This document shows positions 41,083-51,871 of a stretch of DNA of 64,000 bases, piece by piece. The translations under genes and the position numbers were made by a program. Positions within the stretch are counted from its first letter, which is position 1, and each line of letters starts with the position of its first letter. The notes beneath the pieces are model-generated. The model made no database searches and had not been told where the DNA came from. It saw only the letters and a program-made list of their open reading frames with translations. Origin of the DNA: Endotrypanum monterogeii (Eukaryota; Euglenozoa; Kinetoplastea; Trypanosomatida; Trypanosomatidae); NCBI GenBank assembly GCA_000333855.2, contig CM007317.1:288343-352342 (forward strand), written 5' to 3'.

Positions 41083-41269
41083 CTCTATATGTAGATGTGA
41101 ATGTATCCGAGAAAGAGCACATGATAGATGCGACTTGCGGCACCAAAAAAAAAAAATAGGTTTTACTTGGGCACTCCTGCGTTCCCCTTTCCCTGCCTCG
41201 TCCGCACTGCGTTACTGCAGGTGAGAGGTCTGGTGCACCTAGATTGCAAGAGAGAGAAGGCGATTTTCC
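40338..41269 (+). other. intergenic spacer
   Basis: No gene is seen. A-runs occur at 40382-40391 and 40583-40594, and a long (TA)n tract at 41045-41079. The pyrimidine tract for the next gene closes the spacer. Confidence 0.65.
41172..41220 (+). promoter_or_regulatory. candidate trans-splice acceptor for the WD40 gene
   Basis: The C/T-rich stretch ends in TTACTGCAG with the AG at 41219-41220, giving a 49-nt leader to the ATG at 41270. Confidence 0.55.
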
Positions 41270-44200
41270 ATGAGACCCTCCCGCGGTGCTAAAACGGAGC
41301 TCCCGAGTGCGCTTGATCGAAGCTGCGCCAGTCGTGCCAAAGATGCACCGTCGGACCAGTCGGGCAATAACAATGCCGGGATGACGAACATGTCCTCAAG
41401 TTTTCTATCGCTCGCGTCAGGCAACCCACAGCCCCAGTTGTCCTCTGTCACGCCGCCGGGGATAACTTCACCCAGCTCAGCTATGTCCGTCAACACCGCC
41501 CGTTATACTGCAGCATCTATGGAAAATGCACACGACTGGATCTTAGCCGTGATGTATTCGTCTTCGTCTGATGCAGAGTCTGCGTCTTCGAATGCTGTGG
41601 ACGCACTCCAGAAGAGAGGGGTGCACAACGGGCAGTCGGCTAACACGTCGCCCGGCGTCTCTAGGCCACGCAAATACGCTGCAGCCGCGCCGTTCATCCC
41701 ACTGGAGGAGCGAATCGGTTTGCCAGAGCTCAAGAAAATAATGCGCGCTTTTCAAGTCTTCCCCAGCGAGACGGAGCAACATGATACAGAGAACGGATCG
41801 GACAAAGTTGCCCCAACCGGTGTCGTTGATGGCTCTGTGGCGCCGCCGACTCCCCTGTTCTCGAGGGATGAGCTATCTACCATTGCCACTGAAACCCTGC
41901 GAAATCCACATACTACTACTCCGTTTGATCGCCAAAACCCGAGTGAAGCGGCTGTTGCGCGTTCGCCAGCTTGGGGTAAGAGCCAAAGGACTCGCGCTGG
42001 TTTGACGTCCTCTCTTCCTGCAAGCACACCAACATTTCGGAAATTGTCTCTAGATGACTTCATACACGTTGTTCAGAGTGCGGTGCCGTCTGCTACCCTC
42101 TCCGAGGTCCGGGCCCTGCTCTCCAAGGCCACCTCCGAGGCAGAGGGTACCGTCTCCTGGAATGAATTGACAGCATTTCTGATCTCCCGCACACAGCAAA
42201 AGGCAGACCTGATTCTCGAGAATCAGCGCTTTGTGCTGGGTGGTCCACCGCAGAGAATGAGCTTCGATGACCAGCACAGCAGCCTGATCACGTGCGTTGC
42301 ACTGGAGCCTAAGCGTCATCTCATGGTGACAGGCTGCAGTGATGGCGCTGTGCGAGCTTGGAGCACTGGCAGTGACCTTGCCTACCGGGGTCTACTGCTG
42401 AAGGTGAAGAAGTGGATTGTGGGTCTGCATTGGGGATGTCGGAAGCACGTTCTCTATGTCGTGACAATGGATCGTTGGGTTTATATCCTGAACAGCACCA
42501 CGTTCGGGGTGGTGCGCATTTATCACGGTCGTGGCATCAAAGAATCTTCTGCCAGCATGAAGTACGCGAAGGAAACAATCGGTACCGTGCAAGTTGGCGG
42601 GGTATCCCTGCGTAATCAAGGATCTAGTGCGCGCAGTCACAAAGGTTCGCGCTTAGCCCCAATGGATAACACCCCCTCCAGTAGATCAACGACATCGCCG
42701 TCACGCCATCTACAGAATAGGCGCACCGCTTCGCACGATACCCGCAAGGAACGCATTCAGCGGCTTCTCTTTGCTGCCATGAAAGTACACCACACCGGGC
42801 GCCCCATGAGCAAAGATGCGACCTCCACTGCGCGCTCGCGCCGCCTAGGGTCGTGTGTGACAGACGCTGCCCAAGAGACCATGGGTGGGAATGGGGCGCA
42901 GGATTCCTCCTGTGCCCTTCCAAGCGCGAACCCTCCCCCCGGTGAACATCTTGGGATCTTTTACTCTCTCTCAACTGCCGGTGCCGCGGACGCCCTGCAC
43001 CAGGACAACACGCCCCTGACAGGGGTTGGCAGAGGCCCTTACGTTCACCAGCGCCTGGAGGAGGGTGTTCTTGCTGCCCTCGTCGACCCCGTGACAGCAA
43101 CTGTGTTCCACGAATCAGTTTTTCAAGAGGATGTCCTGCTGCTCGGCACGAACGCTGGTGATGTATTTCTCTTCCAGGTAGCGCGGCACCACCATCTTGA
43201 TGAGAGAAAGGTGCTCGTGGCGCGACACGTTTTCCGCCACATGCACCGCGGCCGCATTACAAAACTTGATCTGCTAGTCTCTCTCCAGGCTCTTGTGAGC
43301 TCTGGGGATGATGGGCACGTCCACATCACATCTCTCGTGACGGGGCAGCGACTTCGGTCCTTTTACGCGGATGGCCTCCCCGAGCAGCATGCGAGTGTAA
43401 CCGACTTTAGTCTCCACCCACAGTTGAAAATGCTGCTGACCGTGGGCCCAGAGCGGCGTGCGCTGGTGTGGGAGTGGTCCCAGACCTCTCCCGTAGCAAT
43501 TCTCAACCCGGCCAACAGTCCCTGCTGTTGCGGCGCCTTCATAGATGACAGAGTGCTTACTGTGAGTCGTGAGGGTACGCTTCACGTCTTTGAATGTAAA
43601 GGATTTACCCTTCAACAGGAGTTGTCGTTGGCCAAAGCCGCTGCTCTTAACCGCTTCGGTGGTACGGTCAGTGCCACTCGGCCGACGATCTCACGGATGC
43701 TCGTGATCGAGGAGCAGCAGCGGGTGCTGTGCTTTGGGAATTTTCCGCTTTCGCTATGTGGTAAATGGCAGGTCACCTCCAAATTTCCGCTGCGCTACAT
43801 CGGGCCACACGTGCAAATCTTCAAGACATTCTTTTCGCGCACGTTTGGCCAAGTGCTGACCGTCGGGACAGATGGCATTGTCATGACGTGGGCGCCGCGG
43901 ACGGGTACGAACGAGTTTTCCTTTCCCCTTTCGAAATTTTCGTCTGCGACGGCGGCGTGCGCGCCTCTTCGACCGACAGCTGTCGCCATGGACGTTCTGC
44001 AGCGCCGTATACTCACAGGCTTTTCTGGTGGCATTACGGTTGTTTGGTGTATTTTGAATGGTCGAGTCGAGCGTGTCTTGACGGCGGCTCCAGACAGAGA
44101 AGCGTCGCTGAACTCCACGTCTCGAGCCTCTCATAGAGGTAGGGCGAGGAAGGCAGCTCCATCGCCGTTGAGACGTGGTACCTATGCCGGCCCGGTCTCT

Positions 44201-47200
44201 GGGGAATCATCTCTGGCGATGGCGGACGAGGCGGCAGCACCCCCGCCGGGGCGTGTTGTCACCGCGGTCGGCTCCTTTTTACGTCACCAGTCTATATCTT
44301 ATATATTTGCCCTCGGCTCGCGCATCTACGTGGATTTGGCCGCGGAGAACGCGGATGCCGTCGCTCCCAGCAACAACCCGCAAGCTGGCGAGTACTCGAC
44401 GACGCCCGAGTCATCTTGGACAGTGCCAGCTGCATTCGGTGATGTTGTCACTTTCGCACAGATTGATGCGCATCATATCGCGTGCGCTACCACTTCGGGT
44501 GCCGTTTTTTTTTACAACTTTCTCTTCGACCGACAAGAAGGTGCACCACTTTGGGCACACGAATACCTGCTGTCTCCAAAAATGGGAGCCGGTGGTGTTG
44601 TGTCTCCTCCGCCAGCTCCTGTGTTTACTGGCGAGAGTTCCGGCATTGGAGGTGCTGGCGCATTGTCGTCTCGAAATATCACTGTGACTCCTTCCAGTGT
44701 GTCCGGGCAGGGTCTCGCTTCTGGTAACACCACAGTGTCCTTGACATCTCCTGTGAACGTGTGCGGGTCTGGTGAAGTGGTTGAGGGGCCAGGCGCCGTG
44801 TTCGCAGTTGCGCCTCCAGGTGCAGTTGTCTCGCGGATAAGTCGCATGGTGGCGCTCTCGGCCGTTCACCCACGGTTGCTACTTGTAGGGCAGGATGACG
44901 GAACGGTATCTTTGTGGCATACCCTTCGCCGCGTTTGCCTCGGTGCAGTGAACTTGACGACTGCGGCTGGTGTTAAGAGCACAGAGAAAAATGGTGACCC
45001 TGTACCGGTGATGATGGACATCGACGAGGCAGAAGGGAGACTGCTTGTATTCGGCGACGGTGAGGGCAACGTGCACGTATGCCGCGTGGAGTGGAAAGTG
45101 CTGACGGATTCCCAAGAACAGAGGACTGCTTTGAGCATGCCTAACCTTGCTTTGTATTGCCAATCACCGACGCCATCGAAGGTGCAGCCTTCTTCTTTGG
45201 AGATGACAGCGTCAGACTCACTCGATGACAGTTTGGCTGCCGAGCGGTCGCTGCCGGTCCTGGAGCAACTGAGGCGTGTGCACACCTTTCCAAGCGGACT
45301 CACACTATCCGATGTTTGTCTTGTGGACGCCAACGCGTCGACCTCCCTCCTTTATGCTGCCGGACCGCCACCCCAGGTGAGAAAGAGCGTCGAAAACACT
45401 GATGTGGCCCTCGGAAAAGACACTAAAAACTCTGCAGTTGATGTTTCACCAGGTGCCTCGAAGGGTTATGGTAATACCCGTCTACTTGTTGTGTGCACGG
45501 GCGCCGACTACTATGCGCGGGTCTTCACGCTGGCCGGTGTCCCTATAGGAGAGTTCGGAATGGACGAGTGGGACAATGCACGCCCGTCGACCTTTCGGTT
45601 CTTGGGTGAGCCGACCGTCCCGCCTGCTGTACCGCTCCCCTCCCCCCTTCCTGGAAACCCAAGGTGGCAACAAGAGGATTTGGACACCATCAAAAGAAGT
45701 CGCTGCCACCATGATTACTTGGCCGACCTAAACTCAGCTCACCATGCACCGCACACGATGCACTTCTCACGTAACAGAGGGTATGCAACCGATGGCGGTC
45801 TGCCGCTGTGTGCCACCCCATCACACCGGCGAGCGATAGGGGGGGTCGTCTGTTTCGACGGCCTCGACGCTTCCTTGCCGCACCTTGTTTCCAGAGCAGC
45901 ATCCGCTGTACATCCTTCAGCTGCTACTGATTCTTTCTATTCGAAAGACCAAGTAGTCCATGCGGCGACAATGGACAAGTCGACTTTCCATCGGCACATT
46001 CATGTAGCAGGTGCTGTGGAAAGCGGTGACTTGGACATCAAACCCACACGCGATGCGACCTCTGAGGATCCCAGTGGATCACTTCTCTTGGGCCCTTCGC
46101 CGAACACAACGAGCTCCGCCAAACGGTGCCTTACACCACTCCTTCGAAGAAACGTGCGAAATCGCTTCGATGCAGATCAACACGTTGGCGGAATTCTAAA
46201 GCGCTCGTATGCACATCACCTCCGGGGCCACCCCTTCCAGCGGCTCGCATCTTTCGAGTCGTCGCCTCTTCACCAGCGAGCAACGTGTTCCCATCTTTCT
46301 AGCCCCTCTCTCAGTGGCTCCACGTCGTCTTCCGCTTCCGACGCTGTGCAAACAAAGACTGTGGCAAAGCCAATCGTGGCGAACGAAGGACAAAGTGGTT
46401 CAGCTTCACAACATGGAGCTGTAGACGTCTCTTTGGGGCCCTTGGAGGGAGCTCCTGATTCCCATGAAAGCTTCGCTGATGTGCTGTCTTTCACTCGCGA
46501 AATCCCTAGCGCGCCACCAAGCGGAATATCTTGTAAAGTGTGTGTTGCTAACGACGAGCCAGGGGACCTGGCGGCGAAATGTAGCAGCATGGCCCCCACG
46601 GATGATCCGCGCAGCGTCCCAGACACATCGTCGAATCGTCTGTCGCCGCTGCACGAATCAGCAGAGATGGCGTCTGATGTGAGCCTGCCTTCTCAGCCTA
46701 GTAGCGATGCGAGAAGAGACCTTTCTCGCGCTCAGTCAGATGCGCAGGACTTGCCAGTGACAAGGCGGCCCTCGCTTCTTCCTGCTGTGGCGGCGGGGGA
46801 AACCTCGACGGTTCCCGCTCTAAAAACTGCCCTTGTGAAAAAGGTGGTCTCTGGGCCACTGCCAGCTGTTTCAGCAGCCGCGCATTACGGTGATCGCGTA
46901 GCTTCGAGTGGCTTAGCTTCTATGCCTGCACCATCCTCCAGCGCATTGACCAGAGCGGATTTTCCGTTGTTCGCGGCAACCATTCCAAGGCGAAGCGAAG
47001 CTGCAAGCAGTCGCCAGGTGACGACACCCATGATGTCTTACATGTCGAGGGAAGGAGCACGTCTCCTGGAAAATACACTAACGGCGACAGCACGAGAGCA
47101 GCTGGCCGCTCTAGTGCCCTCAGGACAACACTGTCCAGTTCTCATGGGCGTTTCTGCAGACTCGTCGCTGCCTGTCGCCTCACGGTGCTCGGTGACGAAT

Positions 47201-47488
47201 CCTAATATGGCGGCGGCTAAGGTGTCCTCTGATCCTTTTCAGTCCTTCACCCAGCCTTCGGGTGTGTACGACCAGGTCGGGTTTGGCTCGGAGAGGCAAA
47301 AGAATCGTCCGGCATGCTTTTCGTCGACCTCAAAGGTGCGGTCACAGTCTGTCAGGGGTTTTCTGGCACAGATAACGTCACGGATGTACGTGGCGCCATT
47401 GGAGGCTGTCTCCAAACCGTCTTCGGAACTGTCACGGCGGCCCCGTTCCAGCGCCACATCATCGAAGAGCGTGCGGCGGCCTAATTGA
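41270..47488 (+). CDS. giant EF-hand/WD40 repeat protein (2072 residues)
   Basis: The N-terminal ~250 residues are mostly Ser-rich. A helical EF-hand-like segment follows at about 258-310 (SLDDFIHVVQSAVPSATLSE and EGTVSWNELTAFL), where the first loop is degenerate. WD40 repeats run from about 337 to 1430, beginning HSSLITCVALEPKRHLMVTG and SDGAVRAWS; further repeats are readable near 690 (SSGDDGHVHITS), 730 (LTVGPERRALVWEW), 870 (VGTDGIVMTWAP), 915 (LTGFSGGITVVW) and 1210 (VGQDDGTVSLWH). The last ~600 residues are disordered. An EF-hand unit before a double WD40 propeller recalls the WDR49/WDR64 group linked to cilia in animals, so a flagellar role is plausible but inferred. It lies between repeat copies B and C. 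Confidence 0.85.
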   Translation: MRPSRGAKTELPSALDRSCASRAKDAPSDQSGNNNAGMTNMSSSFLSLASGNPQPQLSSVTPPGITSPSSAMSVNTARYTAASMENAHDWILAVMYSSSSDAESASSNAVDALQKRGVHNGQSANTSPGVSRPRKYAAAAPFIPLEERIGLPELKKIMRAFQVFPSETEQHDTENGSDKVAPTGVVDGSVAPPTPLFSRDELSTIATETLRNPHTTTPFDRQNPSEAAVARSPAWGKSQRTRAGLTSSLPASTPTFRKLSLDDFIHVVQSAVPSATLSEVRALLSKATSEAEGTVSWNELTAFLISRTQQKADLILENQRFVLGGPPQRMSFDDQHSSLITCVALEPKRHLMVTGCSDGAVRAWSTGSDLAYRGLLLKVKKWIVGLHWGCRKHVLYVVTMDRWVYILNSTTFGVVRIYHGRGIKESSASMKYAKETIGTVQVGGVSLRNQGSSARSHKGSRLAPMDNTPSSRSTTSPSRHLQNRRTASHDTRKERIQRLLFAAMKVHHTGRPMSKDATSTARSRRLGSCVTDAAQETMGGNGAQDSSCALPSANPPPGEHLGIFYSLSTAGAADALHQDNTPLTGVGRGPYVHQRLEEGVLAALVDPVTATVFHESVFQEDVLLLGTNAGDVFLFQVARHHHLDERKVLVARHVFRHMHRGRITKLDLLVSLQALVSSGDDGHVHITSLVTGQRLRSFYADGLPEQHASVTDFSLHPQLKMLLTVGPERRALVWEWSQTSPVAILNPANSPCCCGAFIDDRVLTVSREGTLHVFECKGFTLQQELSLAKAAALNRFGGTVSATRPTISRMLVIEEQQRVLCFGNFPLSLCGKWQVTSKFPLRYIGPHVQIFKTFFSRTFGQVLTVGTDGIVMTWAPRTGTNEFSFPLSKFSSATAACAPLRPTAVAMDVLQRRILTGFSGGITVVWCILNGRVERVLTAAPDREASLNSTSRASHRGRARKAAPSPLRRGTYAGPVSGESSLAMADEAAAPPPGRVVTAVGSFLRHQSISYIFALGSRIYVDLAAENADAVAPSNNPQAGEYSTTPESSWTVPAAFGDVVTFAQIDAHHIACATTSGAVFFYNFLFDRQEGAPLWAHEYLLSPKMGAGGVVSPPPAPVFTGESSGIGGAGALSSRNITVTPSSVSGQGLASGNTTVSLTSPVNVCGSGEVVEGPGAVFAVAPPGAVVSRISRMVALSAVHPRLLLVGQDDGTVSLWHTLRRVCLGAVNLTTAAGVKSTEKNGDPVPVMMDIDEAEGRLLVFGDGEGNVHVCRVEWKVLTDSQEQRTALSMPNLALYCQSPTPSKVQPSSLEMTASDSLDDSLAAERSLPVLEQLRRVHTFPSGLTLSDVCLVDANASTSLLYAAGPPPQVRKSVENTDVALGKDTKNSAVDVSPGASKGYGNTRLLVVCTGADYYARVFTLAGVPIGEFGMDEWDNARPSTFRFLGEPTVPPAVPLPSPLPGNPRWQQEDLDTIKRSRCHHDYLADLNSAHHAPHTMHFSRNRGYATDGGLPLCATPSHRRAIGGVVCFDGLDASLPHLVSRAASAVHPSAATDSFYSKDQVVHAATMDKSTFHRHIHVAGAVESGDLDIKPTRDATSEDPSGSLLLGPSPNTTSSAKRCLTPLLRRNVRNRFDADQHVGGILKRSYAHHLRGHPFQRLASFESSPLHQRATCSHLSSPSLSGSTSSSASDAVQTKTVAKPIVANEGQSGSASQHGAVDVSLGPLEGAPDSHESFADVLSFTREIPSAPPSGISCKVCVANDEPGDLAAKCSSMAPTDDPRSVPDTSSNRLSPLHESAEMASDVSLPSQPSSDARRDLSRAQSDAQDLPVTRRPSLLPAVAAGETSTVPALKTALVKKVVSGPLPAVSAAAHYGDRVASSGLASMPAPSSSALTRADFPLFAATIPRRSEAASSRQVTTPMMSYMSREGARLLENTLTATAREQLAALVPSGQHCPVLMGVSADSSLPVASRCSVTNPNMAAAKVSSDPFQSFTQPSGVYDQVGFGSERQKNRPACFSSTSKVRSQSVRGFLAQITSRMYVAPLEAVSKPSSELSRRPRSSATSSKSVRRPN

Positions 47489-48622
47489 GGGCTCCGGGCT
47501 GCGGTGGGGGGGGGGGGCGGGGAAGGGGGCTGTGCGCAGCTCAAGGTGGTGTGAAGCGATGCAGAGGGCAAAGGATGGGCGTGGGCAGCGCTCTCGACAG
47601 AAAGCTACATGCGTTTAAGCTGTGCCAGTGTAGGTATGTCGCGTGCATGCGGAGATGCCTCAGTCTTCATTGGACCACCTAGGGGGATCTTAATCTAACC
47701 CGCGTTTTTCCCCTTTTCTAACGATTCTGTGGGCAGCGTCCTGGAGCCAACAGCCTCGGGGTTTATGCCTCGGTTGATGGCACACCCGTTTCTCCGTGTG
47801 CCTAGGAAAGTTGTATTTGTTATCTTCCCGCCCCGTTGGTACCCTGATGGTCCTCTCTTTCGTCCATTGTGCGTGCTGAATTTTAATGAGCACGTTCGTT
47901 CTCCCCCTCCCTCTTCCTTCTCCTCACTGCTTCAAGTGAGGGAGGGAGGGGGGGAAGACGCGACACCTAAGTTTTTTTTTTTTTTTGATGTACTTCTCTT
48001 TGGAACTTTTAATTTTCAGTTTTTTTTTGTTACCACGACAGTGAATTTTCGATTCACCTGTTCTCCCAATGTTTTCGCACTTTCTTCTGCCCGATCGTAC
48101 TGCTACGTCACCTCCCCCCACCTCCTTTTTCCCTCCTTTCGCTCACTCTTTCACTCCCCTCCCCAAAACACCTACACACGCGCGCGCTCAGAGAAGCATT
48201 CTCAATTAGCGTCAGCCTGTAGACAATTTGAAGGTATGTATTGCAGGCGTGTGCGCGAGTGCTCGCAGATTTTGAAGCGTCATTTCGCGCCCTCACTTTC
48301 TCTGTATATTGATTTCTTCCCCTCTGCAACATCTTATTCCTTTAAAAAAAAAACTTTTTTCTCCTTTCTCTCTTATCCCGGTAGAATCTCATCCTCCGTC
48401 TGTTAGGCGTATTTCAAACTGTTTCATTGTGCCTCCCTATATCCTCCAACTCCAACTTAGTTTTCTGTTTTTCTTCACTATACATATATGTATATTACGT
48501 AAGCGTGCAGAAAAAAAATTTTTTTTTTTTCGTTGTATTATTTATGGAGTCAATAACCACGTGGATGGAAAGTTCAGGCTGAGAAAACGGCGTCTCCTCT
48601 CGTTCCTCATCCACCCGCCGAC
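47489..48622 (+). other. intergenic spacer
   Basis: No gene is seen. A G-run lies at 47503-47517, GGGA-type repeats at 47938-47955 and T-runs at 47971-47986 and 48518-48530. It runs into repeat copy C. Confidence 0.65.
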
Positions 48623-48686
48623 ATCTTATCGTCCTGCTACCATTTCTCTTCATCGTCCATGTATATATGTATATGTCTATATATAT

Positions 48687-48719
<33 letters not shown>

Positions 48720-49218
48720 CTGGGAGGCGGTGCGGAATATTTCATTTCATTTTGATATAAACCTCTTCTTCCTCCCGTGTCCTGAGACCCGGCCATCTGC
48801 TGGCAGTAGGCTTATCTTCACCCCCGCATAGCATAGTGGGTGGCGATGGTGCGGAGGGCCGCAGTCTGTGGAGAAAGCCCAGGGGCAGGTGTTTGGTTTT
48901 CCTGCCCACGGTGTGGCGATGTGCGTAACGAGAGCTGCTGTGTGTGTGTGTGTGTGTCCGTGGAGGGACGTGGTAGTCGCTGGCGGGGGAGGTCTGAGGT
49001 AGGGGGTTCGTGACCTGAGATGAATGGGTGGGGAGATGCTGTAGCGCATATGTGTCGTTGCGTGGCCCTACAAAATGAAGCCAAGCGGCAGGCTTCATGT
49101 GTGTGTGTGTGTGTGCCTGTGGAGGAGGGGGGATCAGGGAACTGACCTCACCCCGTTCTGTAGAGCAGAATGAGAGGGGGAGGGGGCGTGCAACAACAAC
49201 ACACGAATAGAATGTGTA
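48623..49218 (+). repeat. interspersed repeat, copy C (full length)
   Basis: The layout is the same as copy B, from ATCTTATCGTCCTGC to GGGGGCGTGCAACAAC, followed by ACACGAATAGAATGTGTA and a CA tract that is also found after copy E. TG tract 1 is shorter (48938-48957) than in B or E. The CA tract at the 3' end passes directly into the inverted partial copy D. Confidence 0.9.
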
Positions 49219-49476
49219 CACACACACACACACACAGCAGCTCTCGTTACGGGCATCGCCACACCGTGGGCAGGAAAACCAAACACCTGCCCCTGGGCTT
49301 TCTCCACAGACTGCGGCCCTCCGCACCATCGCCACACACTATGCTATGCGGGGGTGAAGATAAGCCTACTGCCAGCAGATGGCCGGGTCTCAGGACACGG
49401 GAGGAAGAAGAGGTTTATATCAAAAAAAAATGAAATATACCGCGCCGCCCCCCAGTATATATATATATATATATAT
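49219..49476 (-). repeat. interspersed repeat, copy D (inverted, partial)
   Basis: This is the reverse complement of the segment from TG tract 1 back to the TA tract of the other copies, recognisable by CCGTGGGCAGGAAAACC and CCCACTATGC-like sequence (here CACACTATGC). Its junction with copy C lies inside a CA tract. It is somewhat more divergent near its TA end (GCGCCGCCCCCCAG). It stops in a (TA)n tract next to the 10-N gap. Confidence 0.85.
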
Positions 49477-49486
49477 NNNNNNNNNN
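49477..49486. other. assembly gap of 10 N
   Basis: Ten Ns lie between two (TA)n tracts, at the centre of the inverted pair formed by copies D and E. The true length and sequence are unknown. Confidence 0.99.
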
Positions 49487-49725
49487 ATATATATATATAT
49501 ATATATACTGGGAGGCGGTGCGGAATATTTCATTTCATTTTGATATAAACCTCTTCTTCCTCCCGTGTCCTGAGACCCGGCCATCTGCTGGCAGTAGGCT
49601 TATCTTCACCCCCGCATAGCATAGTGGGTGGCGATGGTGCGGAGGGCCGCAGTCTGTGGAGAAAGCCCAGGGGCAGGTGTTTGGTTTTCCTGCCCACGGT
49701 GTGGCGATGTGCGTAACGAGAGCTG

Positions 49726-49763
<38 letters not shown>

Positions 49764-50030
49764 GTGGAGGGACGTGGTAGTCGCTGGCGGGGGAGGTCTG
49801 AGGTAGGGGGTTCGTGACCTGAGATGAATGGGTGGGGAGATGCTGTAGCGCATATGTGTCGTTGCGTGGCCCTACAAAATGAAGCCAAGCGGCAGGCTTC
49901 ATGTGTGTGTGTGTGTGTGCCTGTGGAGGAGGGGGGATCAGGGAACTGACCTCACCCCGTTCTGTAGAGCAGAATGAGAGGGGGAGGGGGCGTGCAACAA
50001 CAACACACGAATAGAATGTGTACACACACA
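49487..50030 (+). repeat. interspersed repeat, copy E
   Basis: The copy runs from a (TA)n tract and CTGGGAGGCGGTGCGG through both TG tracts (49727-49761; 49901-49919) to GGGGGCGTGCAACAAC plus the ACACGAATAG tail shared with copy C. It is offset from copy C by 788 bp and nearly identical to it. The 5' ~80 bp seen in copies B and C are absent or hidden in the gap. Confidence 0.9.
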
Positions 50031-51871
50031 CACAGACACACAGTAGTTGTGCACACTTACCTCCGTGCAGGGAAATTGAGATGAGCTACATGTCTAGTGG
50101 GCAGCATAACAAACAGAAAGTAAAAGAGACATTTGTTTTTTCCAACCCATACATCGGGGAGCTCAACGATGGCGAATCCGCCTGCGGGGAAAAGCTTATA
50201 CCGCGCCACCTTCGCTGAGAGGCGATGGGTCTAGTCAGTGAGGCGGAGCTGTAGAAGTGACATATTTCTGACTGCATCACACTTGTTAAAAGTGTGAATC
50301 AGGTACTGAGGGCATCTTGATACTTAAGGGTCATTTTTTTCCTTGTCTTGCACTATCATCTTTATTTCTCCAAATGCATTTTTTTTTTGCTGCACTTCGC
50401 GTCGATCTCTGTCCCCTTCTTGCTCATCATCATCATCTCCCGCTTACCGTCCCCTACCCCTTCCAAATTTTTTTTTCTATTCTGATCTTTGGCACGGCCC
50501 GACGCAGAAAACAAAAACCGTCGAGTTACACCCTATTCGGATCGCCACGTGTGCTGATTCTGTTTCCTTTACACTTTCTGTTCATGTGTGGTTGAGCTCC
50601 TTGTCACATTCTTTTTCTCATCACTGATTCTCCCCCTCCCCCCACCCCCTTTCATATACTCACCAAATTCTTCTCCGTCTTTCTGTTTTCTGTGACAGTC
50701 AAAGCTCTGAGGTGTACAGAGGTGAAGGTTCTTTGGAGGAAAAAGGGCAAGAGGAAAGGCTTTCCAGAAACAAATCGGCAAGTCTACAGAAAAAAAAAAA
50801 GGGAAAAACCTTTTTTCAAGTCCGCGATCAGCAGTAGCGCACTCCCTACAACTCTCACTCTTTTACTCGTTTCTACCCCTCACTGCTTGCCCACTAGCCG
50901 CCTCGATACTTGTCTTTAATTTTTTTTTTCCCGCGCTACTCCTTACTCCAACTCTTCACATCTGCCGCGGTTGTTAACAAACGCACCAAAACACGCGCAC
51001 ACATATACACATACACAGACGCACGCACGCATATATATATATATATATATATTCCTTTCGTAGGCGTCACAGTAGCGCTACGGCTTCTGCTCCTTTTTTT
51101 TTGCTTTTGTTGGTCTAACGGAAAAAAAAAAAGTATTATTCACGTCGTCTGCTTCACGCCGCATTCGTGTTTTATTTTTCCATTTGTCGTATGATATGCC
51201 CTTTCACTTATTTGTCGGGACTGTACATTTTTTTGCAATCAATCCTTTTCTCTCATGCCTATTTATCCCTAGGTGACGCCTCGCAGACCTTCCCCCTTTT
51301 CTTCGTGTCGCCTAATTAATGGTTTCACACATTTGATGCCTCAGAACTTCTCGGCGTCTGTGCGTGCTGCCGTTGCTGTGTATATGAATTCGTTTTGACA
51401 CTCGCTTTTTTTTTTTTGCTCCTATTTTAGCATCCCTGTGCGCAGTTGCTAGTTTTTTTCCCCCCCCTTCTATCCACAGTCTCACTCACTCGTTGTCACC
51501 TACATCCATTCACGGAGTCCGCTCCCACTCGAAATCTACTACCGTCGCGTTCCACTGGTCGCTGTCGTTGTCTTGTCAATTTTTCTCGAGTGCGCGTCTG
51601 CGTTTCACTCCTTCCTTATCATAAACGCTGTTTGAAGGCAAAAAAAAAATACATAAAAAAAATATATATTTTCTCCCCTCTGCAGCTTCTTGCACTCGCT
51701 TCTCCTTTTTGTGTGTGGTGCTGCTCATCTTTTGAACGCTACAACGTCCAATTGGTAAATGGGAAGACTCTGTCGCGCATTACCCCTCACGTTCTCTACT
51801 CGTCTCTGAAAAAAAAAAAATCTATTTCCTTTAGCAGGGCAGAGAGAGAGAGGGCGTTAGCTTGCTGGAAT
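50031..51871 (+). other. intergenic spacer
   Basis: No gene is seen. It is T/C-rich with A-runs at 50789-50800 and 51121-51132 and a (TA)n tract at 51031-51052. Possible acceptors for the NAPRT gene are the AGs at 51833-51834 and 51836-51837, which give a leader of about 35 nt. Confidence 0.65.
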
